Positions 41,241 to 51,510 of a DNA stretch of 64,000 nucleotides are shown here, piece by piece. The notes under the pieces were generated by a model. The model was not told where the DNA came from. It searched no databases and saw nothing but the letters and a program-made list of their open reading frames with translations. A program made the translations under genes and the position numbers. This DNA comes from Hyposmocoma kahamanoa (lineage: Eukaryota; Arthropoda; Insecta; Lepidoptera; Cosmopterigidae): assembly GCF_003589595.1 (NCBI RefSeq), contig NW_020654175.1, positions 462,112 to 526,111 of the forward strand. The letters are read 5' to 3'. Numbering within the stretch: the first letter of the stretch is position 1; every line of letters begins with the position of its first letter.

Positions 41241-41756
41241 ACTCTGACTCGGTTGGGCAGCTTTCGGGAAGCTCCGGGACGTCTTCTCGTCCGCAATACC
41301 GCAGTCCTTGAAGACAAAATTCTTCGACCAGTGCGTGTTGCCAGCGATGACCTACGCCTCTGTAACGTGGTCACTTACTACAGGTCTCATAAAAAACCTC
41401 AAAGTCACTCAACGAGCTACGGAGCGAGCAATGCTCGACAATTCTCTACGTGATCGAATCAGAAATGAGGAGATCCGTAGAAGAACGATTGACATAGCTC
41501 GAAGGATTTAGCAGGTTGAAGTGGCAGTGGACAGGGCACATAGCTCGTAGAATTGACGGCCGTTGGGGCCGAAAGGTTCTTGAATGGAGACCACGAACCG
41601 GAAGGCATGCAATAGGACGGCCTCTACTAGATGGATGGATGATCTGATAAGGGCGGCGGGTAACCGATAGACGCACGTCGCGTCCAATCGGCTGGTCTGG
41701 AAATCTTTGGGAGAGACCTATGTTCAGCAGTGGACGTCTTCCGGCTGATATGATGA
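41241..41756 (+). pseudogene. RTE retrotransposon, 5'-truncated, inside R300
   Basis: About 515 bp. The frame 41308-41511 reads KTKFFDQCVLPAMTYASVTWSLTTG...LKVTQRATERAMLDNSLRDRIRNEEIRRRTIDIARRI, which is the C-terminus of RTE-clade RT. After a frameshift the 3' part still encodes GHIARRIDGRWGRKVLEWRPR-like sequence, and the element ends GGCTGATATGATGA, as RTE 3' ends do. The duplication AAAATTATACAC (41230-41241 and 41757-41768) marks the insertion. Confidence 0.85.
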
Positions 41757-41935
41757 AAATTATACACGTGGGATTAATCAACTATATGTCTCAGGGTGGT
41801 AGGCGCTGTGGGATTTCCTCAGATCTTTGCGATTTAGATGTCTGGATGTCACTGCAACTGCTATGTAAGTACTACAGACTTGTCGCTTGCCACCAGGCGC
41901 ACGACTTGTTCGTTCTGTCACATTGTATTATATAA
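41757..41935 (+). repeat. R300, 3' part, split by RTE
   Basis: Resumes at AAAATTATACACGTGGGATT and ends CGTTCTGTCACATTGTATTA. Confidence 0.78.
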
Positions 41936-41937
41936 GT

Positions 41938-42345
41938 AATTATAATTATTAATACAAAGATCGAACACTCAGAAAAAAATCTTTCGATCCGGCCGAATTC
42001 GAACCGATGTCTTCTAGCATACCGTGCCTAAATACCGTGGTAGCTGTAAAGGTGTCTGGGTAACTGGGTGTCGAAATACTTTCATAGATTTCTCATAGAT
42101 GGCGCTACGGCTAAAAAATCGTTGAAAAACCAAATACAAAGACACGATAACAAGCACATAGAAAAATTCGTGAGGTCCGCTGGTTCGTTCCGTGGCTTAG
42201 TTGGTATAGCGTCTGGCACGGTATGCTAGAAGACGTCGATTCGAATCCGGCTGGATCGAAGGAATTTTTTCTGAGTGTTCGATCTTTGTATTAATAATTA
42301 TAACAAACTAGTGGAATAATTTCACATAAAAAATATTTGAATATC
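41938..42345 (+). mobile_element. SINE-B with an added inverted arm
   Basis: 42045-42345 is a plus-strand SINE-B (ATAGATGGCGCTACGGC head, A box TGGCTTAGTTGG, B box GATTCGAATCC, tail). In front of it, 41942-42028 repeats the tRNA 3' half and tail in reverse, giving arms of 87 bp (41942-42028 and 42215-42301) with only a few mismatches. Confidence 0.8.
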
Positions 42346-42369
42346 AATTCAATAAAAATTGAAATATGT

Positions 42370-42635
42370 AATTATATTTTTGTGGTTTCTTCTGAAGCGA
42401 GGGTGCAGGCTATATTCCGCCTCGCTGGCCCATGGCAGGATGGAGAAGTCACACATTTTTCGAGGGTTGTGAACCTTCTTCCACGTGCAGGTTTCATCAC
42501 AGAAAAGCTCACGGTAAATTTCAGATTAAATATCTCATACAAATTCCGAAAAACTCAGAGGTGCGAGGCCGGATTCAAACCCACTTGAGAGTCGGTAGGT
42601 CAAAGCTAAATTAGGCTATCACGGCTCATATTGTT
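42370..42635 (-). mobile_element. tRNA-like SINE fragment, other family
   Basis: Minus-strand GGGTTTGAATCCGGCCTCGC gives a B-box-like element. The plus-strand blocks CTCGCTGGCCCATGGCAGG, AACCTTCTTCCACGTGCAGG, AACTCAGAGGTGCGAG and GGCTATCACGGCTC are shared in part with 45405-45605. Confidence 0.55.
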
Positions 42636-42659
42636 AAAATTTTCGAAAAATTAATGTAG

Positions 42660-43085
42660 CGTTATTTTGAATGTTCTTTGACAATTAATATTGAGGTATT
42701 TAACGTATTATAGGCAGTTTATTACCTTTTGTAACTTTAGTGAAAAATACGTCGTTTACATTAATATTAGACATAACTGCGTCCTGATTTTCGAAGTCAG
42801 ATGGGTTTCTTAGCGAGGAAATGAATCTGATCTATATCTTTCTAATTTGTGAGTTAAATCAACTATAGTTCCGATTAGAAATGTCAAAAGTTTCCGATCG
42901 AGAGAGGCAATCAAAACCAAGCTGCTGGTTGTTGACTTTACCACCTCAGTCAACCGTAATTATTGGACATGGGTTTGTTTGAAAAAACAAATACATGTAT
43001 AAAGATTTTTAAAAAAAATATTTTTTTTTCACACTCCGTTTCATTTCCTATGTATAACAATCGCGACAACCTAAGAACTAATACT
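42660..43085 (+). repeat. CCGAAACGTCGG-family repeat, decayed
   Basis: ACATTAATATTAGACATAACTG, ACCACCTCAGTCAACCGTAA, TTTGTTTGAAAAAACAAATA and TTTCATTTCCTATGT in order; partner of 44945-45258. The loop sequence has been lost. Confidence 0.55.
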
Positions 43086-43424
43086 CTCTCTCTCTAAATT
43101 GAATACCTCCTTTTACTCCAACCAGGCTAGAGGTCATAAAAACAAAGCAAGGAAAATAAAGAAAAAAACGATACGAAATACATGGTGTGGTTTTTTACGA
43201 ACAATCAGATACAGGGCGTTCAACTTTTCCTTTCGAGGGAATGTCACGAACTTTTCAATTTAATATTTTCTGTCCATTAAAATGTCTGCCGCCCCCTCTT
43301 CAGGGGTAGAGATGGGGTACAGATTCGGATATTCAGATTTTGATTATAGGATAAAAATAATAATGAGGCAGACAATCTAACTGGATTGCATATCTCAAAT
43401 TCCCTGTAATTTTCTGTAGCAATA

Positions 43425-43665
43425 GAGCTCCGGTGTGTAAGAGTGTGTGAGAAAAATACAGCCACCTACTTCTTCCGCCAAAAAGTAGTGTAAGCATATT
43501 ACTGCGTTCCGGTTTTGAAGGGTAAGGATGCTGGTGAAGGTATAGGCACATGGGACTTGTCAACTCATGTCTCAGGGTGACGGGTGCAGAGTATAAGAGA
43601 CACGCCTGTCCATGGCACTGTAACAGCAGCACGACTTGTTCGTCCGTATCTTGATATCATAAAAA
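43425..43665 (+). repeat. R300, internal deletion
   Basis: Lacks the GATCTTTGCGATTTAAAGC block; carries a rearranged GACACGCCTGTCCATGGCAC. A-rich end CTTGATATCATAAAAAAA. Confidence 0.72.
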
Positions 43666-43701
43666 AATAATGAATGAAAGAAGTATATAATTACGTTTAA
43701 C

Positions 43702-43914
43702 TATAACTGCGTCTGTGGCCGAATGGTTAGCATGCTGAATTGCCACGCAAGAGGTCCCAGGTTCGATTTCCGTGCCGGGAGAAATAATTGTAAGGCCTAC
43801 ATTTATTTCTCTCGTGAGTTTGGATGTAATTTGTGGTTGTTTATGTGTGTGTATATGGCACCCGCAATACAGGGTAGTGCGGGGTTATGAATGTGTGCGC
43901 GTTATTATTATTAT
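43702..43914 (+). mobile_element. SINE-A (tRNA-derived), full length
   Basis: A box GTGGCCGAATGGTTAGCAT, B box GGTTCGATTTCC, body, and tail GTTATTATTATTATTG. Loses ten or so bases in GGGTTTCCCTAG. Confidence 0.85.
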
Positions 43915-44157
43915 TGAATGTCAGGATATTTCACCAACATGATATTCAATTATTTATATGTGAAATTATTCGACTACTTTGTTACAAAGGTTATACTTAC
44001 AAAAAAATCCTTCGATCCAGGTGGATTCGAACCAACGCCTTTTAACAAACCGTGATAGGAACTACGCCACGGAACGAACCAGCGGAACTTACGAATATTT
44101 CAATGTGCTTGTTGCAGATCTTAGATTTTTGTTTTTTAACGATTTTTTTTGAAAAAC
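43915..44157 (-). mobile_element. SINE-B (tRNA-derived), head truncated
   Basis: Tail CAACATGATATTCAATTATT, B box inverse GGATTCGAACC, and GGAACGAACCAGCGGAAC; the ATAGATGGCGC head is absent. Confidence 0.7.
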
Positions 44158-44335
44158 GAATGAGGAAACAGATGAAGTTGGTAAAGGCCGACCAAGGCGA
44201 ACTGACCACGACCACATTGAGGACGTCCTAAAGAAAGGCCCGGTCCAAGAGTCATAACCGACGAGCATTAATGCGTGTTGGTGTAGCGAAAGATCTGTGT
44301 CAGGGTCGTAGCAAGTGGAAGGCTATACGGTAGCC
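44158..44335 (+). pseudogene. Non-LTR RT C-terminal remnant
   Basis: Frames give GKGRPRRTDHDHIEDVLKKGPVQ and, shifted, MRVGVAKDLCQGRSKWKAIR, the tail of the polyprotein type at 22045. Broken by frameshifts. Confidence 0.6.
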
Positions 44336-44384
44336 ATCCTCTCAGACTCCAGCTGAAAACTAGAACTCTGTCCATCAGTTTATT

Positions 44385-44672
44385 AGCATTAGAACTCCTT
44401 GTGAAAGATTTCTTGCAGGGAAGTGCCGCCATCTTACCCATTTCTGTCGCCAAGCAGTAATGCGAGCATTACTGAGTTCCGGTTTGGATGGATAAGGGTG
44501 CTGGTGAAATTACAGGCACATGGGACTTGTCAACTTATGTCTCAGAGTGACGGGCGCTGTGGGAGTGTCCCTTAGATCTTTGTGCACTTTGGCACAGCAA
44601 CTATGGGCCGCCATGTCGCTTACCTCCAGGCGCACAATTTCTTCATTCCGTCGCTTGATATTATTAAAAAAA
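44385..44672 (+). repeat. R300, near full length
   Basis: Hairpin GCAGTAATGCGAGCATTACTG (44455-44475) intact; the GATTTAAAGC block is replaced by CACTTTGGCACAGC. Confidence 0.75.
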
Positions 44673-44944
44673 AGCATTAAGCTGACTAACGTTTTCGAAT
44701 ATGACTGTTTAGTTTTTGTTTATTTAAATTATTTTTTTTCTTTCACATCACTACTTCAAGTGTAGGACTCTGATGTCGCCGGAGGGCGTTTCGTACCCAG
44801 GTCGTTTTAGGGTTAAATTTGAACTTTATTTTTGTTCTATTTCGATTTTTTCTTATTCAACTTGTCCTTCCTGTTTGATACAGTTCTTGTTAAATAATTT
44901 TCATTATTCTTTATATTTGACATTATTTTCGGCATTGTTGCATT

Positions 44945-45258
44945 ATTTTTTTAAATGGTTAAAAGTTATCGAGTTCTTAGGTTTTCGCGATTGTTACACG
45001 TAGGAAATGAAACTATTTTTCTGAATTTAAATCAGGATAAATTGGACTGTTTCTTTGTACAATTAAAAATAAGGTATTTAATTAATAACTTTAGTAACTA
45101 TAGTGAAAAAATAGGGTGGTTTGCATTAATATTAGACATAACTGGTTGATGACTGTATCACCTCAGTCAACCGTGACCATGGGACCTGTAAATGGCCCGA
45201 AACGTTGGTTTGTTTGAAAAAACAAATATACGCGATTTAAATTCGGAAAAATAGTTTC
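44945..45258. repeat. CCGAAACGTCGG-family repeat
   Basis: Starts ATCGAGTTCTTAGGTTTTCG and GGAAATGAAACTATTTTTCTG; ends GGCCCGAAACGTTGG, TTTGTTTGAAAAAACAAATA, GCGATTTAAATTCGGAAAAA. The two ends are inverted copies as at 62816-62975 but with about 180 bp more between them. Confidence 0.65.
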
Positions 45259-45404
45259 ATTTCCAATAGTTATAAGTTACACTTTTTACATACTTCCAAG
45301 AGTTTTGAAGTGTAAGTGTTACCTTAAATGTTCTCGTCGGAAGACCCGTGAACAATAGAGGATCTCACATGAGTACGTAGTTACGTACAGTAATAATACA
45401 CAGT

Positions 45405-45605
45405 ATCACCAACCCATTTATACGTCCCACCGCTGGACACGTGTCTCCTCTCAGGTTGTAATCTACCACGCCGACTCACGGTGGGTTTGGAGGCTTCCCA
45501 CATGGTAAATTTCGCATGTAAATTCCGAGAAACTCAGAGGTGCGATCCCGAATTCGACCTCTTGAGAGCCGCTAGGTCAAACCATTAGGTTGTCACAGCT
45601 TAATA
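45405..45605 (-). mobile_element. tRNA-like SINE fragment (same as 42370)
   Basis: GTCTCCTCTCAGG, AATTCCGAGAAACTCAGAGG, GATCCCGAATTCGACC and GGTTGTCACAGCT. The B box is degraded. Confidence 0.5.
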
Positions 45606-45799
45606 ATAAATATACATAAACTCATACCATCACGTCTGTGATGCCCACTGGCGTATGCAGTGACTAAGTATCTCTACTCTCCTGAAATGCCTTTTCGCTT
45701 CCTCCACTCGTGTCAGTAGTTTTTATGAACGCCCATTTATTCTTGTTGCTCTTTGCTTTTAATATTTTTCCGATTGTTGAGATTTTGTTCAGCTCTATT

Positions 45800-45885
45800 T
45801 TTAGAATAGAATAGACATTTATTGCAACGCTATAACACGTAGATACAAAAAAAATATATTGATACCACTTAGACAAGCAAAACCT
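45800..45885 (-). repeat. Retrotransposon 3' end with (ATTCT)n tail
   Basis: TAGAATAGAATAGACATTTATTG followed by AT-rich sequence; resembles 46345-46400. Confidence 0.45.
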
Positions 45886-45891
45886 ACCTAT

Positions 45892-46045
45892 CTATTTCTG
45901 CTGCCACGTTCCGGTTTTACTTGTCAACTTACGTCTCAGGGTGACGGGCCCAGTGGCAGTGCCCCAGACATATTTGTAATTTAAAGCTCTGAGTGGCACT
46001 ACTGCTATCAGGCGCACGACTGGTTCGTGTCGTCACTTGATGTTA
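45892..46045 (+). repeat. R300, internal deletions
   Basis: Jumps from TTCCGGTTTTAC to TTGTCAACTTACG. The A-rich end is lost to (AAT)n shared with the adjoining repeat. Confidence 0.68.
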
Positions 46046-46049
46046 TAAT

Positions 46050-46338
46050 AATAATCTCAGTACAGAGTACTAAAAAAACCGACCTCAAAAGTACGTGAAA
46101 TTACATCTATTTTTGCCAAGTTTTATTGAAATATCCCCTAGTTCGCCACTATACAGGACTTGACACTGTAGATAATAAAAATCGGTTCTCAAAAACGCCT
46201 TGAATTGGAGAATAGCAAAACCAACCATTAAAATAATGGCTCCTTAAGTAAAATTTAGGCGATATTTATAAAAATGAATGTTCATGCGTGCTCAGCCACC
46301 CTTAGAGGTAGATGATTTTCTTCAAAATGAAATGGAAC
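46050..46338 (-). repeat. ACCGACTT-type repeat, part 1 of split copy
   Basis: CTCAGTACAGAGTACTAAAA, ACGTAC-like AGTACGTG, CGCCACTATACAGGACTTGA and CCACCCTTAGAGGTAG: inverse of 49500-49806. Split at GAACCACTATAG. Confidence 0.7.
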
Positions 46339-46593
46339 CACTATAGAATAAGTAGAATAGAATAGAATAGAAATCGTTTATTACTACGCCACAACAAAAA
46401 TATATACAGTAATAAAATGAAAATAAAAAAAGATAAAGCTAAATTAAAACAAAAAATTAAAAAATAATAACAGGAAAAAAGAAATAAAAATAAAATCATA
46501 CACAACAACAAAGCGAACATTAAATATTCAAAACAATTAGATTGAATGTCATGTGTGCGGCTGTGGCGTTTGTAACAGGATTCCACTCAACTA
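46339..46593 (-). mobile_element. Short retroinsertion with (ATTCT)n tail
   Basis: Begins (plus strand) with four TAGAA units, then A-rich DNA to CCACTCAACTATG. ACTATAG and ACTATG flank it as a likely short target duplication. No ORF family. Confidence 0.55.
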
Positions 46594-46742
46594 TGAAGGT
46601 ACCCTCTTTCCAACAAAAAAGAATCATGAAAAATCGGTTCACAAATACCGGAGTTATCGCGTAACATACATACAGTCGAAAAAAAGTCAAAAAAAGAACA
46701 TACAGTCGAATTGAGAACCTCCTATTTTTGAAGTTTGTAATA
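46594..46742 (-). repeat. ACCGACTT-type repeat, part 2 of split copy
   Basis: AAGGTACCCTCTTTCCAACAAAAAAGAATC to TCGAATTGAGAACCTCC. Confidence 0.7.
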
Positions 46743-46844
46743 AAATTTGTTGTGAAATAAAGCCAGTGACCCGAGCAAAATGAACCGTATTAATACGGGA
46801 AAAATTTTTAGTCCAGCTGAGGTCGTATCGATTCTTAAGAATTA

Positions 46845-46965
46845 GTAGTAGAGTCCCTTGTGAAAGAGGTCGTCCAGAGAAGTACTGCCAACTTACCTAT
46901 TTCTGCCTCCCAACAGTAACGTCAGCATACGTCTCTAGTGACGGACGTAGTGGCATTATTTATTG
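46845..46965 (+). repeat. R300, 5' part
   Basis: TTAGTAGTAGAGTCCCTTGTG to GACGGACGTAGTGGC with the middle missing. Confidence 0.68.
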
Positions 46966-47560
46966 CATAGGTACAATTTTACACTTAAAACCATTGACTT
47001 ACAAATAAATGGACGACGGGTCTAATACAAAAACCACGCAAAAAATCTTCCAAGTCAACCTATTTAAACGTAGTGACATGTAAAGGAATATGAAAAAGCT
47101 AAAACGTTAGATTTAAATTGTAATGTCATCGCTTTTTTGCTTGCTTCGCTGTCAGTCGAACAAACGAAGACTAAAGCGTGAATGACGCTCTGTATACGAT
47201 TTTAACTCCCTATAAGTTCGGACACTTTTTAGCGCGGACCCGACGTCCATATAACTGTAAGTCAATGCTTAAAAAGTTATTTTTAAGCTACTGCTCGTTC
47301 ACTGCGCTGACCTCCCTGAGAAGAACGAGCAAGAAACTTTTTCGAATAAACTCAAATGGACTTTGAATCATAATTGTGTGGAATCTAGACTCATGTTGTC
47401 TTTTCATACTTCTTTATCTAACAAGACTTTTCAGTTAAAATACTTTTAATGTAAGTTTTAAACTTAGGAAATGATAATCTTAATATAAGCTCCGGAATCT
47501 TATTGTAAAATCGTTTACCTTAGTTAAACGAAATCGTGGTATCATGAGTTTGGACTTTCA
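46966..47560 (-). repeat. CR1-type 3' end, split by a MITE
   Basis: TTTATTGCATAGGTACAATT and CACTTAAAAC, then the MITE (46992-47267), then TTTTTAAGCTACTGCTCGTTC, CTGAGAAGAACGAGCAAGAAAC and TTAATGTAAGTTTTAAACTT-GGAAA-GATAATCTTAATATA as at 24430-24665. Confidence 0.65.
46992..47267. mobile_element. MITE, 276 bp, hAT-like
   Basis: Same family as 39049 in the opposite orientation. Flanks CTTAAAAC and CTTAAAAA (7 of 8). Missing the ten or so bases AGTACTGTCT present at 62009. Confidence 0.82.
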
Positions 47561-47837
47561 TTTTGAAATCTTAATATTTATAAAAATATGAAAGAATATT
47601 CTCAACCCGATCACATTCCGTACGTACAAAAAGCAAACCATAATCTTGTAACTTTTAATACTTTCAAGGGGAATCATCCCTTAATCGACCCCTACTGCAC
47701 ATATGTTGCACCCCTTATTAAACCACTGAGGGGTTAGACATTCATATTATTGTAATCGGATTTCGGCAAATCGGTCAAGGGGGACGTGAAGTTTTAACTT
47801 TGTGATACCCTAAAAAAATGTACAAATATATTTTTTT
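47561..47837. other. No recognisable feature
   Basis: AT-rich. Confidence 0.35.
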
Positions 47838-48010
47838 AATGATATCTAATGACGAGACGAACAAGTCGTGCGCCTGGTGGTAAGCGACACGCCTGTCCAT
47901 AACAATTTCAGTGCAACTCAGAGCTTTAAATCTCAAAGATCTTATGGGCACTGCCATTGTGCCCGTCAACCTGAGACATAAGTTGACAAGTCTCATATAC
48001 CTGTAAAATG
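47838..48010 (-). repeat. R300, 3' half
   Basis: TTTTTTTAATGATATCTAATG (A-rich 3' end on minus) to CTCATATACCTGTAAAATGGG. Confidence 0.72.
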
Positions 48011-48600
48011 GGAATAATAATAATAATAAACCATTTATTTCAGGCCATAGCCCATAAGATAATGGTGTTAGTTACAAAAGAAAACCTTAGAACTATGTTA
48101 GTATGATTACATTGCATTTTGAGATATTGACAGAAAAATTTAAATATTAAAATTTGGAAAATGCACAATTATTACTTAATTTGACCAGTTGTAATGTTTA
48201 CCCAAAACTTTAAAATTGTACAGTCAAAACGATGGGCAACCATCCTCAGGATGCCATTGCCACTGTCACGCACTCGCCTTAGCAGAGACGACACTTTTTT
48301 TACGCCTAATGGAATAAAAGTCATCTGTTCGCGCTTCAGTCTCAACAGCATCCTGAAGATGTTATTGTATTGTACTCGTATTGAGTTGTACGTACGCTGT
48401 GTATATGTAACCCATAGACTACTTGAGTACATTGACTGACAAAAAGCTTTAAAAAGCGTACCTTTCACCTCTTTTGTTACTCTCACAGCCAGCGCTCCGC
48501 GCTCCCTTTCAATATCTAGATCATCTTTCTGCTGTTAGTAATAACGTGACCAAGATATCTAAACTTGTCAACTCTATTAAGAGGCGTGCCACTGGATAGC
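48011..48600 (-). pseudogene. Non-LTR RT C-terminus (NNxxRxL type)
   Basis: The frame 48172-48486 reads MRVTKEVKGTLFKAFCQSMYSSSLWVTYTQRTYNSIRVQYNNIFRMLLRL...LRRVRDSGNGILRMVAHRFDCTILKFWV: relative of 25326. The 3' end is a (TTA)n microsatellite just after CCTGAAATAAATGG, next to the R300 copy. Upstream codons (48530-48600) decay. Confidence 0.72.
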
Positions 48601-48649
48601 ATTTACCTACCTTTACAACAAGCAGTTCACTTTTTTTTTAGTTGTACTT

Positions 48650-48706
48650 CAGCCCAGTACTTCCCAAGATGAACTCTTTCACAAAGAGCTCTACTGCTAC
48701 TTAATA
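48650..48706 (-). repeat. R300, 5' end
   Basis: CAGTACTTCCCAAGATGAACTCTTTCACAAAG to GCTCTACTGCTACT. Confidence 0.65.
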
Positions 48707-49334
48707 TTTTTTATTTCATGGATGGCCATGTACACAAAGACCTTCCAAAACTTTCCCTTATACGTAACTGCAACTTCTCCCAACCTGTATAACAAAGGGT
48801 GGAATATCAAATACCGAGTAATTACAAGGTGGACCTGAACAAATACCTTTACAGCCAAGGGTCACATGCAACAAGAGGTAATAATGGTTGAAATAACATT
48901 AAGCAGGCCGAGGTGTGCTCTGATAGTTCTACCCGGCCATAATGTTATTTTGAAGCTTGATGGTCATTCTAATAATATTAAAGATAATGAATATAAACGA
49001 TGGAGTAAGGGTTACCACACACCTGGGCCGTAACTTGCTCCTCGAACTCCATGAAAATGTTTACTTGTATTGTTTTTCTTTTAGACATTAATTATTTTAT
49101 GCCAATTACTATATAATCTTATGTGCGTTTGTTATTTTGGATATCATTACAAGCTAGTTTATAAGGAATAGATATAAGATTAGAGACCTCGTAGCAATGA
49201 CTCTCGCTCAATTACATAAGGGAGAAGTCGGAGGCTGAAAAACAGCATTCTTCTTCTTCTTCAGACTTCTTTGCTATGTATAAATTTAAAAAAAAATGTC
49301 ATTCTGAGAGAATAAATTATTTATTTATTATATT
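48707..49334. other. No recognisable feature
   Basis: AT-rich. CTTCTTCTTCTTC at 49250-49263. Confidence 0.35.
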
Positions 49335-49806
49335 TTTAACCGACTTGAAAAAAGGAAGAGGTTCTCAATTCGACTGTATGTTTTTTTATGTATGTTACGC
49401 GATAACTCCAGTATTTGTGAACCGATTTTCATGATTCTTTTTTGTTGGAAAGGGGGTACTTCCATAGTGGTCCCATTTCATTTTGAAGAAAACATCCACC
49501 TCTAAGGGTGGCTGTTCACGCATGAAGATTCATTTTTATAAATAGCGCCTAACTTTAATTTAGAAGCAATTATTTTAATGGTTGATTTTGCTATTTCTCC
49601 AATTCAAGGCGTTTTTCTCTCAATATACTTTGAGTAGTGAGAACCGATTATTATTATCTCCAGTGTCAAGTCCTGTATAGTGGCGAACTAGGGGATATTT
49701 CAATAAAACTTAGCAAATAGACCATGTATTATATATTTATATAGACATAGACTATTCCACGTACTTTTGAGGTCGGTTTTTTTAGTACTCTGTACTGAGA
49801 TTATAA
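49335..49806 (+). repeat. ACCGACTT-type repeat, longest copy
   Basis: Starts TTTTAACCGACTTGAAAAAAGG, then TTCTCAATTCGACTGTATG, GTGGTCCCATTTCATTTTG, CCACCTCTAAGGGTGGCTG, CAGTGTCAAGTCCTGTATAG and ends GGTCGGTTTTTTTAGTACTC. A repeat type I know from lepidopteran genomes. No ORF. The copy carries a unique 40-bp AT stretch at 49723-49755. Confidence 0.75.
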
Positions 49807-50529
49807 GTCTGTTAATTCTAGACTGTCAATGGCAGGTTTTTGTACGTTTGGTATTCTAACTTGTCAGTTGCTAGCCATCGAGCTACGATTCAACTGCCAT
49901 TGCATTTTTTTGGTATTCTGCTCTTCAATGGAGCAGTGTATTAATATTGTGCTATATGTTTACTTTTAAGACTAAAGTGCTGGTTAAAGGATAAAAATTC
50001 ACACACACGACGACTTAAAACTGACAAGTTAAAACAATCAATAAAAATCATCAAAAACAATAAAAACAAGAGTATATTCGGATTCACAAATCACAATTAT
50101 CAAGTTTATAAAGTTGTTGATTGATTTAAAAAATGGCTTCATGTCAACAAACAAAATATGCCGTTTAAATCACATAAAATTATTTATTACAATGTTTAAC
50201 TTTATTTATAATGGAATACAGTGATATTATAGAATTGATCATCTAACTTGATAAAAACCATCGAGTATATAACCAGAAGTTTTCTATTTTACTGCCGTGA
50301 ACCTGGTCACGGCTTTTACAACCCTTTCAAGCTGCTTGCTTGGAGCTTCTTTAGCGTATTACCACGTGGGCGTAAACCATATTCCTTGTAGACAAGCTTT
50401 TATTACCTGGTTCATTATCTCTCCCGTAATAAATACGTCAATGGGTTTTTGAACTTATTTCAAATATTATTTATATCTAGAAGGCAAATATTTAAACATT
50501 GTTTCATGAGTTTCACCGCGTTTAGTTAG
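49807..50529. other. No gene found
   Basis: AT-rich. ATCGAGTATATAACCAGAA at 50260 is the tip of the 22885-type repeat. Confidence 0.35.
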
Positions 50530-50650
50530 TTAGTTCGTCTAGGGAAGCGACCTTAGGGTTCGTCTAGGGAGGGGACCTTATCTATTTCTACCTCCAAGCG
50601 GTAAACAGGTTTGGAAGGCTAAGGGTGCTGGTGAAAGTACAAGCACATGT
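50530..50650 (+). repeat. R300, 5' part with small duplication
   Basis: TTCGTCTAGGGA-G-GACCTTA appears twice (50537 and 50562). Ends AAAGTACAAGCACATG. Confidence 0.65.
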
Positions 50651-50689
50651 AGGTAATGAATCTTCACTCCAGTGACTGTTACAAATTAC

Positions 50690-50781
50690 AAGACAACAAG
50701 TTACAATATACAGTTAAGGTACAATAAAAGCTTAATAAAAGTAAAACTAGGGTTAAATTGTATGAATAAAATTGGGTCCCT
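50690..50781 (+). repeat. GCGGCAAGGTG-type repeat, part 1
   Basis: AAAACTAGGGTTAAATTG to TAAAATTGGGTCCCT. Continues at 51079 after the insertion. Confidence 0.6.
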
Positions 50782-51078
50782 TTTTTTTTGACGGGGGGAA
50801 ATCTTTACCCCCCCATTACATCCATACCCCTGAGCCCAGGGGACTCAGGGGTTATGTGGGGACTCTCCCTCCAGACTGGAGGGCCTACCCCACTAAAACC
50901 CCCCCGGGTTTCCCTCTCGCCGGTTGAGTTGGCGCCGTGGGATCAGTGAACATTCACCACGACGCCGCCCGGCCGCCCTAGCTTGCGCCAGGGCTCCCGC
51001 GCCAACGGAGGGGCGAATTGGTTGTCCTCCGACCCGCCCCCCAGACGAGTGAGGCCGTGCAATGCAGGCTCCGGAGTA
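50782..51078 (-). mobile_element. GC-rich 5'-truncated retroposon with poly(A)
   Basis: 297 bp flanked by TAAAATTGGGTCCCT (50767-50781 and 51079-51093). Begins on plus with a T run (the poly(A) tail on minus). The GC-rich interior contains the inverted pairs CCCCTGAG/CTCAGGGG and CTCCAGACTGGAG. Minus frame 50893-51129 has no recognisable domain. Probably a 3' UTR end of an R1-type or similar non-LTR element. Confidence 0.75.
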
Positions 51079-51165
51079 TAAAATTGGGTCCCTGCGGCAA
51101 GGTGCCCAAGACGCTTGCAGCGTTCGCACTTTATATGGTTATGCTAATGTGTTGGGTAAGGTAGC
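51079..51165 (+). repeat. GCGGCAAGGTG-type repeat, part 2
   Basis: GGGTCCCTGCGGCAAGGTGCCCAAGACGCT, parallel to 21367. Confidence 0.6.
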
Positions 51166-51249
51166 CGGCCCTTGGGTTTCCAAGATCGTCTTTTTTTTTT
51201 GGATTTTTAATTATATCTTTTCGCTATAAATCCAAACAAAATAAAACCA

Positions 51250-51390
51250 CGTATCGTCAAATATGTTTTCGTCATGGCAGCCGCCAGTCAGCGTTTCGCC
51301 ATTACCCCTTTTTTATTTCGATAAAAAATTATTCTTAATGAAACAAAGTCATTTTGTAACAAAATAAAACAATGTCACGATTCCCTAATA
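51250..51390 (+). repeat. Repeat shared with 29535-29680
   Basis: ATGGCAGCCGCCAGTCA, TTATTTCGATAAAA and TTTTGTAACAAAATAAA. Confidence 0.5.
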
Positions 51391-51510
51391 CATGGAACTT
51401 GACAACTTAAAACTCAAGGTGACAGGCGCAAAAACAGAGCACCTCAGATCTTTGCGATTTAAAGCTCTGAGTCTGACAGGCTTGTCGCTTACCACCAGAC
51501 TTTTGATTAA
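51391..51510 (+). repeat. R300, 3' half
   Basis: ACATGGAACTTGACAAC to GCTTACCACCAGACTT, with internal deletion. Confidence 0.65.

Noticed and set aside
50893..51129. 78-codon Arg/Gly-rich minus frame as a gene
   Set aside because: Lies across the GC-rich retroposon and its target duplication; no domain.
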